Shown: positions 29,700 through 38,962 of the stretch, one piece after another
How positions within the stretch are numbered: position 1 is the first letter of the stretch
Layout of the letters: every line of letters starts with the position of its first letter
From: Micromonospora olivasterospora
GTDB lineage: Bacteria > Actinomycetota > Actinomycetes > Mycobacteriales > Micromonosporaceae
Direction: 5' to 3'
NCBI RefSeq assembly: GCF_007830265.1
Contig: NZ_VLKE01000001.1
Coordinates: forward strand, 5,456,001-5,520,000
DNA: 64,000 bases
Made by a program: the position numbers and the translations under genes
Notes under the pieces: generated by a model
Databases searched by the model: none
What the model was told of the DNA's origin: nothing
Seen by the model: only the letters and a program-made list of their open reading frames with translations

Positions 29700-30849
29700 C
29701 GCCGTCGCGCCGCCGGTCGACGCCGCCACGGCCGCGGGTGACCCCTCCCCGCGGCCGGCGGCCGGCGTGCCGTTCGCGGCGAGCCTCGCCGACTTCGCCG
29801 GGCTGGCCCGGGGCGTGCTCCCGCCCGAGGTGTACGACTTCGTGGCCGGCGGCAGCGGCGCCGAGACGACCCTCGCGGCGAACCGGGCCGCCCTCGACCG
29901 GATCGCCGTGCTGCCCCGGATGCTGCGCGGCGTCGAGCGGCCCCGCACCGACGCCCCGCTGCTGGGCCGGCCGCAGGCCATGCCCGTGGCGGTCGCGCCG
30001 ATGGCGTACCAGCGGCTGGCGCACCCGGACGGCGAGCCGGCGCTCGCGGCGGCGGCCGGCGCGGCGGGCGTCCCGTACGTGGCGAGCACGCTCAGCAGCG
30101 CGCCGATCGAGGAGATCACCGCCGCGGGCGGGCCGGTGTGGTTCCAGCTGTACTGGCTGCGCGACCGGGGCATGGTGTGCGAGCTGGTGGACCGGGCGCA
30201 CGCCGCCGGCTGCACCGCGCTCATGGTCACCGTCGACGTGCCGATCCTCGGCCCACGGCTGCGCGACGTCCGCAACGGCTTCGCCCTGCCGCCGGAGGTG
30301 GCGGCGGCGAACCTGCCCGGCAGCCGGGGCGACCTGGCGCACTCCGGCAGCCCCGGCACCTCCGCCGTCGCCCGCCACACGGCCGCCGCGTTCGCCTCCG
30401 CCCTCACCTGGTCCGACGTCGGCTGGCTGCGCGGGCGCACCGACCTGCCGTTGGTGGTCAAGGGCGTCCTCGACCCCCGCGACGCCGTCCTCGCCGCCGA
30501 CGCCGGCGCGGACGCGGTGGTGGTGTCCAACCACGGCGGGCGACAGCTCGACGGCGCCCCGGCGGCCGTGACGATGCTCGCGGAGGCGCTGGCGGCCGTC
30601 GGCGACCGGTGCGAGGTGCTGGTCGACGGCGGGATCAGCGGCGGCGTCGACGTGCTGCGCGCCCTGGCGCTCGGCGCGTCCGGGGTGCTGATCGGCCGGC
30701 CGCTGCTGTGGGCGCTGGCCGTCGGCGGGCGGGCCGGCGCCGACGCCGCGTTCGCGCTGCTCGCCGCCGAGCTGCGCGACGCCCTCACCCTCGCCGGCTG
30801 CGCCGACCCGGCCGAGGCCCGCGCCCTGCGAACGATCACGGGAGGCTGA
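29692..30849 (+). CDS. FMN-dependent alpha-hydroxy-acid oxidase
   Basis: A 385-residue TIM-barrel flavoenzyme: LPPEVYDFVAGGSGAETTLAANR, VAVAPMAYQRLAHPDGE, WFQLYWLRDR, the FMN-site Lys in LVVKGVLDP and the catalytic SNHGGRQLDGAPA. It oxidises (S)-2-hydroxy acids to 2-oxo acids. It overlaps the esterase by 8 bp and is followed 4 bp later by a phenylglycine-type aminotransferase. That order, oxidase then transaminase, matches mandelate-type oxidation (HmO) then transamination in arylglycine biosynthesis. The substrate is inferred from this context only. Confidence 0.88.
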   Translation: MPDAVAPPVDAATAAGDPSPRPAAGVPFAASLADFAGLARGVLPPEVYDFVAGGSGAETTLAANRAALDRIAVLPRMLRGVERPRTDAPLLGRPQAMPVAVAPMAYQRLAHPDGEPALAAAAGAAGVPYVASTLSSAPIEEITAAGGPVWFQLYWLRDRGMVCELVDRAHAAGCTALMVTVDVPILGPRLRDVRNGFALPPEVAAANLPGSRGDLAHSGSPGTSAVARHTAAAFASALTWSDVGWLRGRTDLPLVVKGVLDPRDAVLAADAGADAVVVSNHGGRQLDGAPAAVTMLAEALAAVGDRCEVLVDGGISGGVDVLRALALGASGVLIGRPLLWALAVGGRAGADAAFALLAAELRDALTLAGCADPAEARALRTITGG

Positions 30850-30853
30850 GCCA

Positions 30854-32153
30854 GTGGAACAAGTGGACCTGCACGTCGCCGACCTGCACCCGGCGGTCGA
30901 CGACCCGGCGCTGAACTCGATGAACTTCCTCAACGAGGTGGCCCAGCACTACCCGGACGCGGTGTCGCTGGCGGCCGGCCGGCCGTACGAGGAGTTCTTC
31001 GACGTCGCCGACCTGCACCGCCACCTGGAGACGTTCCGCCGGCATCTGGCCGACGACCTCGGGCAGAGCCCGGCCCAGGTGCACCGCACCCTGTTCCAGT
31101 ACGGCCGCACCAAGGGCATCATCCACGACCTGGTCGCCCGCAACCTCGCCGTCGACGAGCAGGTCACCGTCGACCCGGAGTCGATCGTGGTGACCGTCGG
31201 CTGCCAGGAGGCGATGGTCCTGGTGCTGCGGGCGCTGCGCGCCGATCCCCGGGACGTGCTGCTCGCCGTCGCACCCACGTACGTCGGGCTGACCGGCGCG
31301 GCCCGGCTGGTCGACCTGCCGGTCCGGCCCGTGGCCGGCGGGCCGACCGGCGTCGACCTGGCGGCGTTGCGTGCCGAGGTGCGCCGGGCGCGGGCCGAGG
31401 GGCTGCTACGTGATGCCGGACTTCGCCAACCCCTCCGGCGCGAGCATCGACCTGGCGGACCGCCGCCGGCTGCTCGACCTCGCCGCCGACGAGGACCTGT
31501 TGCTGATCGAGGACAACCCGTACGGGCTGTTCCACGCCGACGGCGCGCGGCGGACGCCGACGCTCAAGGCGCTGGACACCCGCCGGCGGGTGGTCTACCT
31601 CGGCTCGTTCGCCAAGACGGTGCTGCCCGGGGCCCGGGTCGGCTATGTCGTGGCCGACCAGCGGGTACGCGCCACCGACGGCACCGTCGGGCCGCTCGCC
31701 GACCAGCTCGCCAAGATCAAGAGCATGGTCACGGTGAACACCTCCGCCATCGCGCAGGCAGTAGTCGGCGGCGCGCTGCTGGCCCACGGGTGCAGCCTGG
31801 TCGAGGCCAACGCGCGCGAGCGCGCCGCGTACGCGCGGAACCTGCGGCACCTCGTCGCCGGCCTGGAGCGCCGGTTCCCCGCGCCCTCGCCGGTGCGCTG
31901 GAACGTCCCCGCCGGCGGCTTCTTCGCGGTGGTGACCGTGCCGTTCGGTGTGGACGACGCGCTGCTGCGCCGCTCCGGGCGGCAGTACGGCGTGCTGTGG
32001 ACCCCGATGGCCCACTTCTACGACGACACCGCGCCGGTCAACGCGCTGCGCCTGTCGATCAGCGCCGTCACCCCCGAGCAGATCGACGTCGGGCTGGACC
32101 GGCTGGCCGCGCTGCTCGCCGACGAGCTGGCCCGCGCGGCGGCCCCGGCCTGA
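30854..32153 (+). pseudogene. PLP aminotransferase resembling (hydroxy)phenylglycine transaminase, one frameshift
   Basis: The GTG start at 30854 is 4 bp after the oxidase stop. Opening: ALNSMNFLNEVAQHYPDAVSLAAGRPYEEFF, characteristic of the HpgT/PGAT-like class I aminotransferases. An extra G in the GGGG run at 31399-31402 shifts the frame. It continues CYVMPDFANPSG, IEDNPYGLF and the PLP Lys in YLGSFAKTVLPGARVGY, ending at 32153. About 432 residues once repaired. It would convert an arylglyoxylate to an arylglycine, pairing with the preceding oxidase. The frameshift is probably a sequence error. Confidence 0.82.
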
Positions 32154-32222
32154 CGCCGCACGGTCGCCGGCCGGCCACCACCCGTGTCCCCGCCGTGATC
32201 ATGTACCGGCCATAATGGACGC

Positions 32223-32480
32223 ATGGTCGCTTGGGAGTACGCACTGCTGGTCCGCCGCTATCAGGGTCAGGGACGCAGTTTCCACGTTTCGTTCGTCTGG
32301 TACGCCCCCGACGGCACCCGCAGCGACGTCACCGCGTACGGCGACACGGCGATCGCGCACCTCAACCGGGTCGGCCGGGACGGCTGGGAGCTGGTCTCGG
32401 CGGCCGAGGACGTCAACAACGTCCAGGGCAGCACCGAGGTGCACCGCTACCACCTGAAGCGCCCGCTCAACCGGCCCTGA
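32223..32480 (+). CDS. Small DUF4177-like protein
   Basis: Eighty-five residues: WEYALLVRRYQGQGRSFHVSFVWYAPDG, then GRDGWELVSAAEDVNN and RYHLKRP. The WEY...GWELV...F/YxLKRP pattern is typical of DUF4177-like one-domain proteins. Function unknown. No obvious operon partner; it lies between the aminotransferase and the ribulokinase. Confidence 0.65.
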   Translation: MVAWEYALLVRRYQGQGRSFHVSFVWYAPDGTRSDVTAYGDTAIAHLNRVGRDGWELVSAAEDVNNVQGSTEVHRYHLKRPLNRP

Positions 32481-32553
32481 CCCCGGCCGCTCCCCGCGCG
32501 CTGTTACCGTCCTCCCACCGCCGGCGCCGTCGCGGGCGGTGGGAGGAGGAGCG

Positions 32554-34197
32554 ATGGGGGAGCGGCCCCGTCACGTCGTCGGGATCGACTTCGGCACCCT
32601 CTCCGGCCGGGCCGTGGTCGTGGACGTCGCCGACGGCCGGGAGCGCGGCGGCGCCGTGCACCCGTACCGGCACGGGGTGATCACCGAACGGCTGCCCGGC
32701 GGGCCGGCGCTGCCGCCGGACTGGGCGTTGCAGCACCCCGACGACTACCGCGACGTGCTGCGCGTCGCCGTGCCCGCCGCGCTGCGCGACGCCCGCGTCG
32801 ACCCGGCCGACGTGATCGGCATCGCCGTGGACGCCACGTCCTGCACCGTGCTGCCCACCCTGGCCGACGGCACGCCGCTGTGCGAGCTGCCGGAGCTGCG
32901 CGACCGCCCGCACGCGTACCCGAAGCTGTGGAAGCACCACGCGGCCCAGCGGCAGGCCGACCGGATCAACGCCCTGGCCGCCGAGCACGGCGAGCCGTGG
33001 CTGCCCCGCTACGGCGGCCGGGTCTCCGCCGAGTGGCTGCCCGCCAAGGCCCTCCAGGCGCTGGAGGAGGACCCGGCGGCCTTCGACCGGGCGGGGCGCT
33101 GGATCGAGGCGGCCGACTGGATCGTCTGGCAGCTCTGCGGCCGGGAGACCCGCAACGTCTCGGCCGCCGGCTACAAGGCGCTGCGGCAGGACGGGGCGTA
33201 CCCGTCGGCGGAGTTCCTCCGCGCCCTGCACCCCCGCCTCGACGGCCTGCTGGCCCGCCTCGGCGGCCCGCTCGCCCCGGTCGGCGGGCGGGCCGGCGGG
33301 CTCACCCCGAGGCCGCCGGCTGGACCGGCCTGCGCCCCGGCACCGCCGTCGGCGTGGGCACCATCGACGCCCACGTCACCGCCGCCGCGGCCCGCTCCGT
33401 CGCCCCGGGCCGGATGCTCGCCGTGCTCGGCACCTCCACCTGCCTGATCATGAACGCGGAGGCGTACCGGGACGTGCCGGGGGTGTGCGGGGCGGTCGAC
33501 GGCGGGGTGACCACCGGCGCGTGGGGCTACGAGGCCGGGCAGAGCGGCGTCGGCGACATCTTCGCCTGGTACGTCGACAACGCCCTGCCCGCGTCCTACG
33601 CGCAGCGGGCCCGGGAGCGCGGCATCAGCCCCTACGACCTGCTCGACTCCCTCGCCGCCGACCAACCCGTCGGCGGGCACGGCCTGCTCGCCCTGGACTG
33701 GCACAGCGGCAACCGGTCGGTGCTGATGGACCACGAGCTGAGCGGGGTGCTGCTCGGGCTGACCCTGGCCACCCGGCCGGAGGACATCTGGCGGGCGCTG
33801 CTGGAGGCCACCGCGTTCGGCGCCCGCACCGTGGTCGCCGCGTTCGAGGCCGCCGGGATCCGGGTCGACGAGCTGACCGTCGCCGGCGGGCTCACCCGCA
33901 ACCGGCTGCTCATGCGGATCTACGCCGACGTGATCGGCCGCCCGCTGCACGTGGTCGACTCCGACCAGCCGGCCGCGCTCGGGCGGCCGTCCACGCGGCG
34001 GTGGCCGCCGGGGCGTACCCGGACGTGCCGACCGCGTCGGAGGCGATGGGCGCGCGGCACCGGGAGACGTACCACCCGGACCCGGCCCGCCGCGTGGCGT
34101 ACGACGACCTGTACGCCGAGTACCGGGAGCTGCACGACCACTTCGGCCGGGCGGCACGGCCGTCCTGCACCGCCTCCGCGCCCGCCGCACCCGCTGA
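32554..34197 (+). pseudogene. araB: Ribulokinase (FGGY family), three frameshifts
   Basis: The ATG follows GGGAGGAGCG. It reads VVGIDFGTLSGRAVVVDVADG, PPDWALQHPDDY, DATSCTVLP, LGTSTCLIM, GAWGYEAGQSGVGD, ATAFGARTVVAAFEAAG and GGLTRNRLLM, all ribulokinase-type, so L-ribulose phosphorylation in arabinose catabolism is likely. One base is missing at each of three runs: 33305-33308 (C), 33981-33983 (G) and 34149-34151 (G). With these restored the protein ends LRARRTR with TGA at 34195-34197, about 548 residues. Three losses in otherwise perfect conserved sequence argue for consensus errors. No araA or araD is nearby. Confidence 0.85.
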
Positions 34198-34229
34198 CGC
34201 CCCCACCCCGCCCGTCGCCCGATTCTGGA

Positions 34230-34286
34230 TGATCAAGAGGTTTGCGTCAGGATCTCGGCGCCGAGATGACACAAACCTCTTGATCA
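34230..34286. repeat. Nested intergenic inverted repeat
   Basis: Outer arms TGATCAAGAGGTTTG and CAAACCTCTTGATCA (15 bp, perfect) enclose an inner perfect palindrome ATCTCGGCGCCGAGAT (34252-34267). It lies between the convergent ribulokinase and glyA genes. It may act as a bidirectional terminator, but the nested, AT-containing design in GC-rich DNA also fits a dispersed repetitive (REP-like) element. Confidence 0.75.
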
Positions 34287-34367
34287 CCGGTGCCGAGGGT
34301 GCCACGGAGCGGCGCCGCCCCGCGCCGGGCGGGCGGGGCGGGGCGGGGCGGCGGGAGAGAGGCGACG

Positions 34368-35807
34368 TCAGGCCAGGTCGACCGACGGGTAGAGGGGGAA
34401 ACTGGCCAGCAGGTCCGCGGCCTGGCGGCTGATCTTGTCGGCCAGCGCCGGGTCGAGCACGTACTTCGCCTTCGACGGGGTGCCGTCGGCGTTCGCGCCC
34501 GGCGTCGTCTGGGTGAGCACGGTGTGGATCAGCTCGGCCGTGGCGTCCATCTCGGCGGTGCCCAGGCCCCGGGTGGTCAGCGCGGGGGTGCCGATCCGGA
34601 TGCCGGAGGTGTACCAGGCGCCGTTCGGGTCCTGCGGGACCGCGTTGCGGTTGGTCACGATGCCCGAGTCGAGCAGCGCCTGCTCGGCCTGCCGGCCCGT
34701 CAGGCCGTACCCGGAGACGTCGATGAGCACCAGGTGGTTGTCGGTGCCGCCGGTGACCAGCTTCGCGCCCCGACGCAGCAGCCCCTCGGCGAGCGCCTGG
34801 GCGTTGTCGACCACCCGCTGGGCGTAGTCGGCGAAGTCGGGGCGGCGGGCCTCGGCCAGCGCGACGGCCTTGGCGGCCATCACGTGCGGCAGCGGGCCGC
34901 CGAGCACCATCGGGCAGCCCCGGTCGACCTGGTCGGCCAGCTCCGGGCCGCACAGCACCAGGCCGCCGCGCGGGCCGCGCAGCGACTTGTGGGTGGTGGT
35001 GGTGACGATGTGCGCGTGCGGCACCGGGTCGAAGTCGCCGGTGAAGACCTTGCCCGCCACCAGGCCGGCGAAGTGCGCCATGTCGACCATGAAGGTCGCG
35101 CCGACCGAGTCGGCGATCTCCCGCATGATCCGGAAGTTGACCTTCCGCGGGTACGCCGAGTAGCCGGCGACCAGGATCAGGGGCTTGAACTCCCGCGCCG
35201 CCTCGGCGACCTTGTCGTAGTCGACCAGCCCCGTCGCCGGGTCGGTGCCGTAGCTGCGCTGGTCGAACATCTTGCCGGAGATGTTCGGGCGGAAGCCGTG
35301 GGTGAGGTGGCCGCCCGCGTCCAGCGACATGCCCAGCATCCGCTGGTTGCCCAGCTCCCGGCGCAGGGCGAACCAGTCCGCCTCGGTCAGCTCGTTGACC
35401 TGCCGCACCTGCGCCTTCCTCAGCGCGGGCGCCTCGACCCGGTCGGCCAGGATCGCCCAGAACGCCACCAGGTTGGCGTCGATGCCGGAGTGCGGCTGCG
35501 CGTACGCGTGCGCGGCGCCGAACAGCTCACGGGCGTGCTCGGCGGCCAGCGCCTCGACGGTGTCCACGTTCTGGCAGCCCGCGTAGAAGCGGCGGCCGAC
35601 CGTGCCCTCGGCGTACTTGTCACTGAACCAGTTGCCCATCGCCAGGAGCGTGGCGGGGGAGGCGTAGTTCTCGCTGGCGATCAGCTTCAGCGACTCCCGC
35701 TGATCGGCCAGCTCCGCGCGGATCGCGTCGGCGACCCGCGGCTCGACGCCGCGGATCACCTCGATGGCGCTGCGGAAGGCGGTGGACTCGGTGCTCGGCG
35801 ACGACAT
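34368..35807 (-). CDS. glyA: Serine hydroxymethyltransferase
   Basis: A 479-residue SHMT, of the longer actinobacterial type with an extended region after [10 protein letters not shown]. The PLP Lys is in [14 protein letters not shown]; other markers are [10 protein letters not shown] and GTPALTTRG. It interconverts serine and glycine and loads one-carbon units on tetrahydrofolate. The ATG at 35807 follows AGTAGGAGGTCGC, and a ZTP riboswitch lies just upstream, linking expression to folate/purine status. Confidence 0.96.
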   Translation of the reverse strand: MSSPSTESTAFRSAIEVIRGVEPRVADAIRAELADQRESLKLIASENYASPATLLAMGNWFSDKYAEGTVGRRFYAGCQNVDTVEALAAEHARELFGAAHAYAQPHSGIDANLVAFWAILADRVEAPALRKAQVRQVNELTEADWFALRRELGNQRMLGMSLDAGGHLTHGFRPNISGKMFDQRSYGTDPATGLVDYDKVAEAAREFKPLILVAGYSAYPRKVNFRIMREIADSVGATFMVDMAHFAGLVAGKVFTGDFDPVPHAHIVTTTTHKSLRGPRGGLVLCGPELADQVDRGCPMVLGGPLPHVMAAKAVALAEARRPDFADYAQRVVDNAQALAEGLLRRGAKLVTGGTDNHLVLIDVSGYGLTGRQAEQALLDSGIVTNRNAVPQDPNGAWYTSGIRIGTPALTTRGLGTAEMDATAELIHTVLTQTTPGANADGTPSKAKYVLDPALADKISRQAADLLASFPLYPSVDLA

Positions 35808-35835
35808 GCGACCTCCTACTGTGGTGCGGTGGAAG

Positions 35836-35920
35836 GCCCAGGCGCTCGGCAAGTGTCCTCGTGACGGGGCCGCTCCCCGATGGTTCTCCATCCTCACGCG
35901 CCAGTCACGGCCCGCGCCGA
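35836..35920 (-). promoter_or_regulatory. ZTP (pfl) riboswitch upstream of glyA
   Basis: On the minus strand the leader contains CCGTGACTGGCG, then ACCATCGGGGAGCGG, and 20-30 nt later GAGCGCCTGGGC, in the order and spacing of the ZTP/pfl consensus (GACUGGC, GGGGAGC, GCCUGGGC). This class binds ZTP/ZMP, an alarmone of 10-formyl-THF shortage, and commonly controls glyA, folD and purH. The last conserved block ends about 30 nt before the glyA start. Confidence 0.85.
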
Positions 35921-36005
35921 TCGTACCCGGTCGGTCCCGCCGCCCCCGGTCGACCTCCGCCACCGCGTCTCCCGTCGGGCGCGGCGCTTCCCCTAAGATC
36001 GGCTG

Positions 36006-36848
36006 ATGATCGTGGGGGAGGACGGGGCGCTGCTCGCGATCAGCGACCTGCACGTCGCGTACGCGGAGAACCGCGCGATCGTCGAGGGCCTGCGGCCCGG
36101 CTCGCCGGGCGACTGGCTGCTGGTCGCGGGCGACGTGGGCGACACCGTCGAGGACATCGAGTGGGCGCTGGGCCTGCTCAGCCGGCGCTTCGCCAAGGTC
36201 GTCTGGGTGCCGGGCAACCACGAGCTCTGGACGCCCCCGGCCGACCCGGTCACGCTGCGTGGCGAGGCCCGCTACCGGCACCTCGTCGACCTCTGCCGCA
36301 GCCTGGGGGTGGTCACCCCGGAGGACCCGTACCCGATCTGGCGGGGCCCCGGCGGGCCCGCGCTGGTCGCGCCGCTGTTCCTGCTGTACGACTACAGCTG
36401 GCGGCCCGAGGGCCTCGACACCCGCGACGCGGCCCTCGCCGAGGCGTACCGGACCGGGATCGTCTGCACCGACGAGTTCCTGCTGCATCCCGACCCGTAC
36501 CCGAGCCGGCAGGCGTGGTGCGCGGCCCGGGTCGCCGAGACCGCCCGCCGGCTCGACGCCCGGGAGCCGGACCTGCCGACGGTGCTGGTCAACCACTGGC
36601 CGCTGCTGCGCGAGCCGACCCGCATCCTGCGCTACCCGATCTTCGCGCAGTGGTGCGGCACCGAGGAGACCGCCGACTGGCACCTGCGCTACGACGCCAC
36701 GGCCGTCGTGTACGGCCACCTGCACATCCCCCGGACCACCCGGCACGACGGGGTGCGCTTCGAGGAGGTGTCGGTGGGCTACCCGCGCGAGTGGCGCCCC
36801 CGGCCAACCCCACCGGGCAAGCTCCGCCGCATCCTCCCCGCCCCCTGA
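36006..36848 (+). CDS. Calcineurin-like metallophosphoesterase
   Basis: A 280-residue protein with the metallophosphatase blocks AISDLHV (DxH), LLVAGDVGD (GDxxD), VPGNHELW (GNH[ED]), LVNHWPL and YGHLHIPR (GHxH). The substrate is unknown. It starts at ATG 36006, shares the intergenic region with divergent glyA, and ends at a strong bidirectional terminator. Confidence 0.9.
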   Translation: MIVGEDGALLAISDLHVAYAENRAIVEGLRPGSPGDWLLVAGDVGDTVEDIEWALGLLSRRFAKVVWVPGNHELWTPPADPVTLRGEARYRHLVDLCRSLGVVTPEDPYPIWRGPGGPALVAPLFLLYDYSWRPEGLDTRDAALAEAYRTGIVCTDEFLLHPDPYPSRQAWCAARVAETARRLDAREPDLPTVLVNHWPLLREPTRILRYPIFAQWCGTEETADWHLRYDATAVVYGHLHIPRTTRHDGVRFEEVSVGYPREWRPRPTPPGKLRRILPAP

Positions 36849-36860
36849 CCTGCCCCTACG

Positions 36861-36913
36861 CCCGATCTTGGACAGTTGTCGTTCACGCCGAACGACAACT
36901 GTCCAAGATCGGG
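36861..36913. terminator. Perfect 23-bp-stem bidirectional terminator
   Basis: The left arm (36861-36883, starting CCCGATCTTGGACAG) is perfectly complementary to the right arm (36891-36913), around a 7-base loop CACGCCG. It sits between the convergent metallophosphoesterase and hemerythrin genes. The exceptional length and perfection also suggest a repetitive element recruited as terminator. Confidence 0.8.
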
Positions 36914-36929
36914 GACGCCGGTGCGCGGC

Positions 36930-37430
36930 TCAGGCCGTCACCGCGTCCATCGCCTTCTTGATCGCCTTCGCGTCGCTCGGGCTGCGCGGCGCCTTCTCAC
37001 GCAGCGCGATCATCCGCTCGCCGATCTCCTGCAACTCCTTGCGGCCGAGCGCGTCCCGCACCTTCGGGAACCACTCCTGCTCCTCCTCCTCGACGTGGTG
37101 CAGCACGTTCTCGATCAGCACCGTCGTCTTGGCGGTGAAGTGCTCGTCCTCGGCGTCCATGGCGGCCAGTTCGGCGCAGAGCACGTCGGCGACGTGGTGC
37201 TCCTCGTACGACTCCAGGATGTCGTCCTCCAGGTCCGGCAGCAGCCGGCGGACCTCCGGGTACATCACCTCGTTCTCCAGGTAGGTGTGCACCGTCAGGG
37301 CCTCCAGGATCTGCCCGACCAGCTTCCGCCGCTCGCCCGCCGGCCCCTCCTCGGCAGCCTGGAAGGCCTTGAACAGGCGGCGAATCTCCTTGTGGTCCTC
37401 TTTGAGCAGCACGATGGCATCGGTGGACAC
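36930..37430 (-). CDS. Hemerythrin HHE domain protein
   Basis: A 166-residue protein from GTG 37430 behind GAGGAGGTCACCG. It has HHE-type iron-ligand motifs: LLKEDHKEIRRLF, HTYLENEVMYPE, YEEHHVADVL and HHVEEEEQEWFP. Family members bind a di-iron centre and sense or carry O2/NO, or protect against oxidation. A second, different HHE protein is encoded in the hydrogenase operon at 57538. Confidence 0.88.
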   Translation of the reverse strand: MSTDAIVLLKEDHKEIRRLFKAFQAAEEGPAGERRKLVGQILEALTVHTYLENEVMYPEVRRLLPDLEDDILESYEEHHVADVLCAELAAMDAEDEHFTAKTTVLIENVLHHVEEEEQEWFPKVRDALGRKELQEIGERMIALREKAPRSPSDAKAIKKAMDAVTA

Positions 37431-37574
37431 CGGTGACCTCCTCGGTTGACTGGTTGATCGTCCGGTACCCGGGAGGTGAGCAGCGGAAACTGTCGTCACC
37501 CGAACGGGCGGCGGCCTCCGGGGCGGTCGGGCGTGGGATGCGACCGCCGTGGTTCGGTCCTCCCGGATCGTCGT

Positions 37575-37808
37575 TCAGGCGATTCCGCCGCCGAGGGGCT
37601 CGGCGTTCCAGCCGTCGCCGTCCCACCAGATGTGCTGGAGCGAGTGGTCGGTGCCGGCCGCGAAGACCTGGATGCTGCCGTCGAAGTCGACCATGGCGGC
37701 CGGGCCCCCGCCGAGAGGCGGGCTGGCGAGCGGCTCGTTGTTCCAGGCCCGGCCGTCCCACCACACGTGGCGCAGCATGCTGTCCGCACCCCGGGCGAAG
37801 ACCTGCAC
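37575..37808 (-). pseudogene. Fragment of a PLL/tectonin-like beta-propeller lectin
   Basis: Seventy-seven residues with two repeats of the type QVFARGADSMLRHVWWDG and QVFAAGTDHSLQHIWWDG, as in fucose-lectin/PLL-like propellers fused to secreted enzymes. Whole proteins have five or more such repeats. The frame is cut off near 37808, where an unrelated plus-strand TPR gene fragment begins. Confidence 0.6.
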
Positions 37809-37814
37809 GTAGTC

Positions 37815-38560
37815 CGCACGGACACGGCTTCGGCGAGTTGCTCGCCCGGATGCAGCTCGGCCATCTCGCCGTCCTGCGCAGCGACTTCGACCTGGCGGCC
37901 GACCACCTCGAGGCGGCCCGCGAGCTGGCCCGGTCGCTCGGCGACCGGGCTGCGGAGGCCCGCGTCCTCGACCTGATCGGGCTCCTGCGCTTCAGCGACG
38001 CCAGCCCGCGGCAGGCTGTCGAGGCGCACCGGGCGGCGCTGTCGCTCTTCGAGAGCCTCGGCCACCCGGCGGGCGCGTTGAGCGCTCGGATCAACCTCGC
38101 CAAGTGTCTGGCGACCCAGGGACGGGGCGAGGAGGGGCTGGCGGTGATCGGCGAGGCTGGCCGGAGCCTGCCGCCGGGCGCCCACGTGCCACGGGTGATG
38201 CTTCTGCACCAGAAGGCGCGCTGCCTCCACGCGATCGGACGACACGACGAGGCGATCCGGGAGCACGAACGGTGCCTGACGCTGGTCCGGCAGCACCGGA
38301 TGCGCGAGGGTGAGGCGTACGTCCTCGCCGAGCTGGGGGCTGACCCTGGTGGCGGCGGGACAGCCGGCGGCGGCGGTGGCGAACCTGGCCGCGGCGGTAC
38401 GCCGGTTCGAGCAGCTCGGGGACCGCAACGCGGCCGACACCTACCAGGTGGTGCTCGGCCTGGCCCATCGGGCGCTCGGCGACCTGGATCTCGCCCGTGC
38501 CTCCTGGCAGGGGGCGATCCGGCTGTCCGAGCCGCTGGCGCGCCGGTTGACCGGCAGTTG
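37815..38560 (+). pseudogene. TPR-repeat C-terminal fragment of a regulator, one frameshift
   Basis: Tetratricopeptide-like helical repeats, for example LGHLAVLRSDFDLAADHLEAARELARSLGDRAAEARVLDLIGLL and HEAIREHERCLTLVRQHRMREGEAYVLAELG, as at the C-terminus of AfsR/LuxR-type regulators. An extra G in the run 38335-38339 shifts the frame to LTLVAAGQPAAAVANLAAAVRRFEQLGDR, ending near 38560. There is no DNA-binding or ATPase domain; the 5' side is cut where the lectin fragment begins. Probably a gene remnant. Confidence 0.6.
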
Positions 38561-38569
38561 ACCCGCAGT

Positions 38570-38962
38570 TGACCCGCAGTACCGACCGGTCCGGTTCCGC
38601 CGTCGACCACCCGCAGGCGTCGCCGCCGCCGGTCGGGGCCCGCGGCCGGCGGGCCGCTGCGTCGCTGCGTGGGCGTGGGCGGTCGGCATTGTTGCCCGGT
38701 GGCCCGTCTGTCCACACCGGTCAGACCGGCCGGAGATTGGGTGCGTTCGGGACCGGATTTCATCCGCCGATTCGACGGTCACCGGCGACGATGTCGAGCC
38801 GCAGCGGCCAATCCCGCGGTTCCTCACCGAGTACACACCCACCCGGTGGCGCCGCCGGCTGAGCCCCTTCTCGCGTGTGCCGAAGCACTCCACGTTCGGG
38901 TTGCGCAGGACCGGCCGTAGGAGTAGGCAGTAGGTCCACCCATGTCGATCTCGGGAGGCCAC
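38570..38962 (+). other. Non-coding upstream region of gamma-glutamyltransferase
   Basis: About 390 bp with no credible gene. It should contain the promoter for the gene at 38963. No operator or riboswitch pattern was recognised. Confidence 0.4.
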
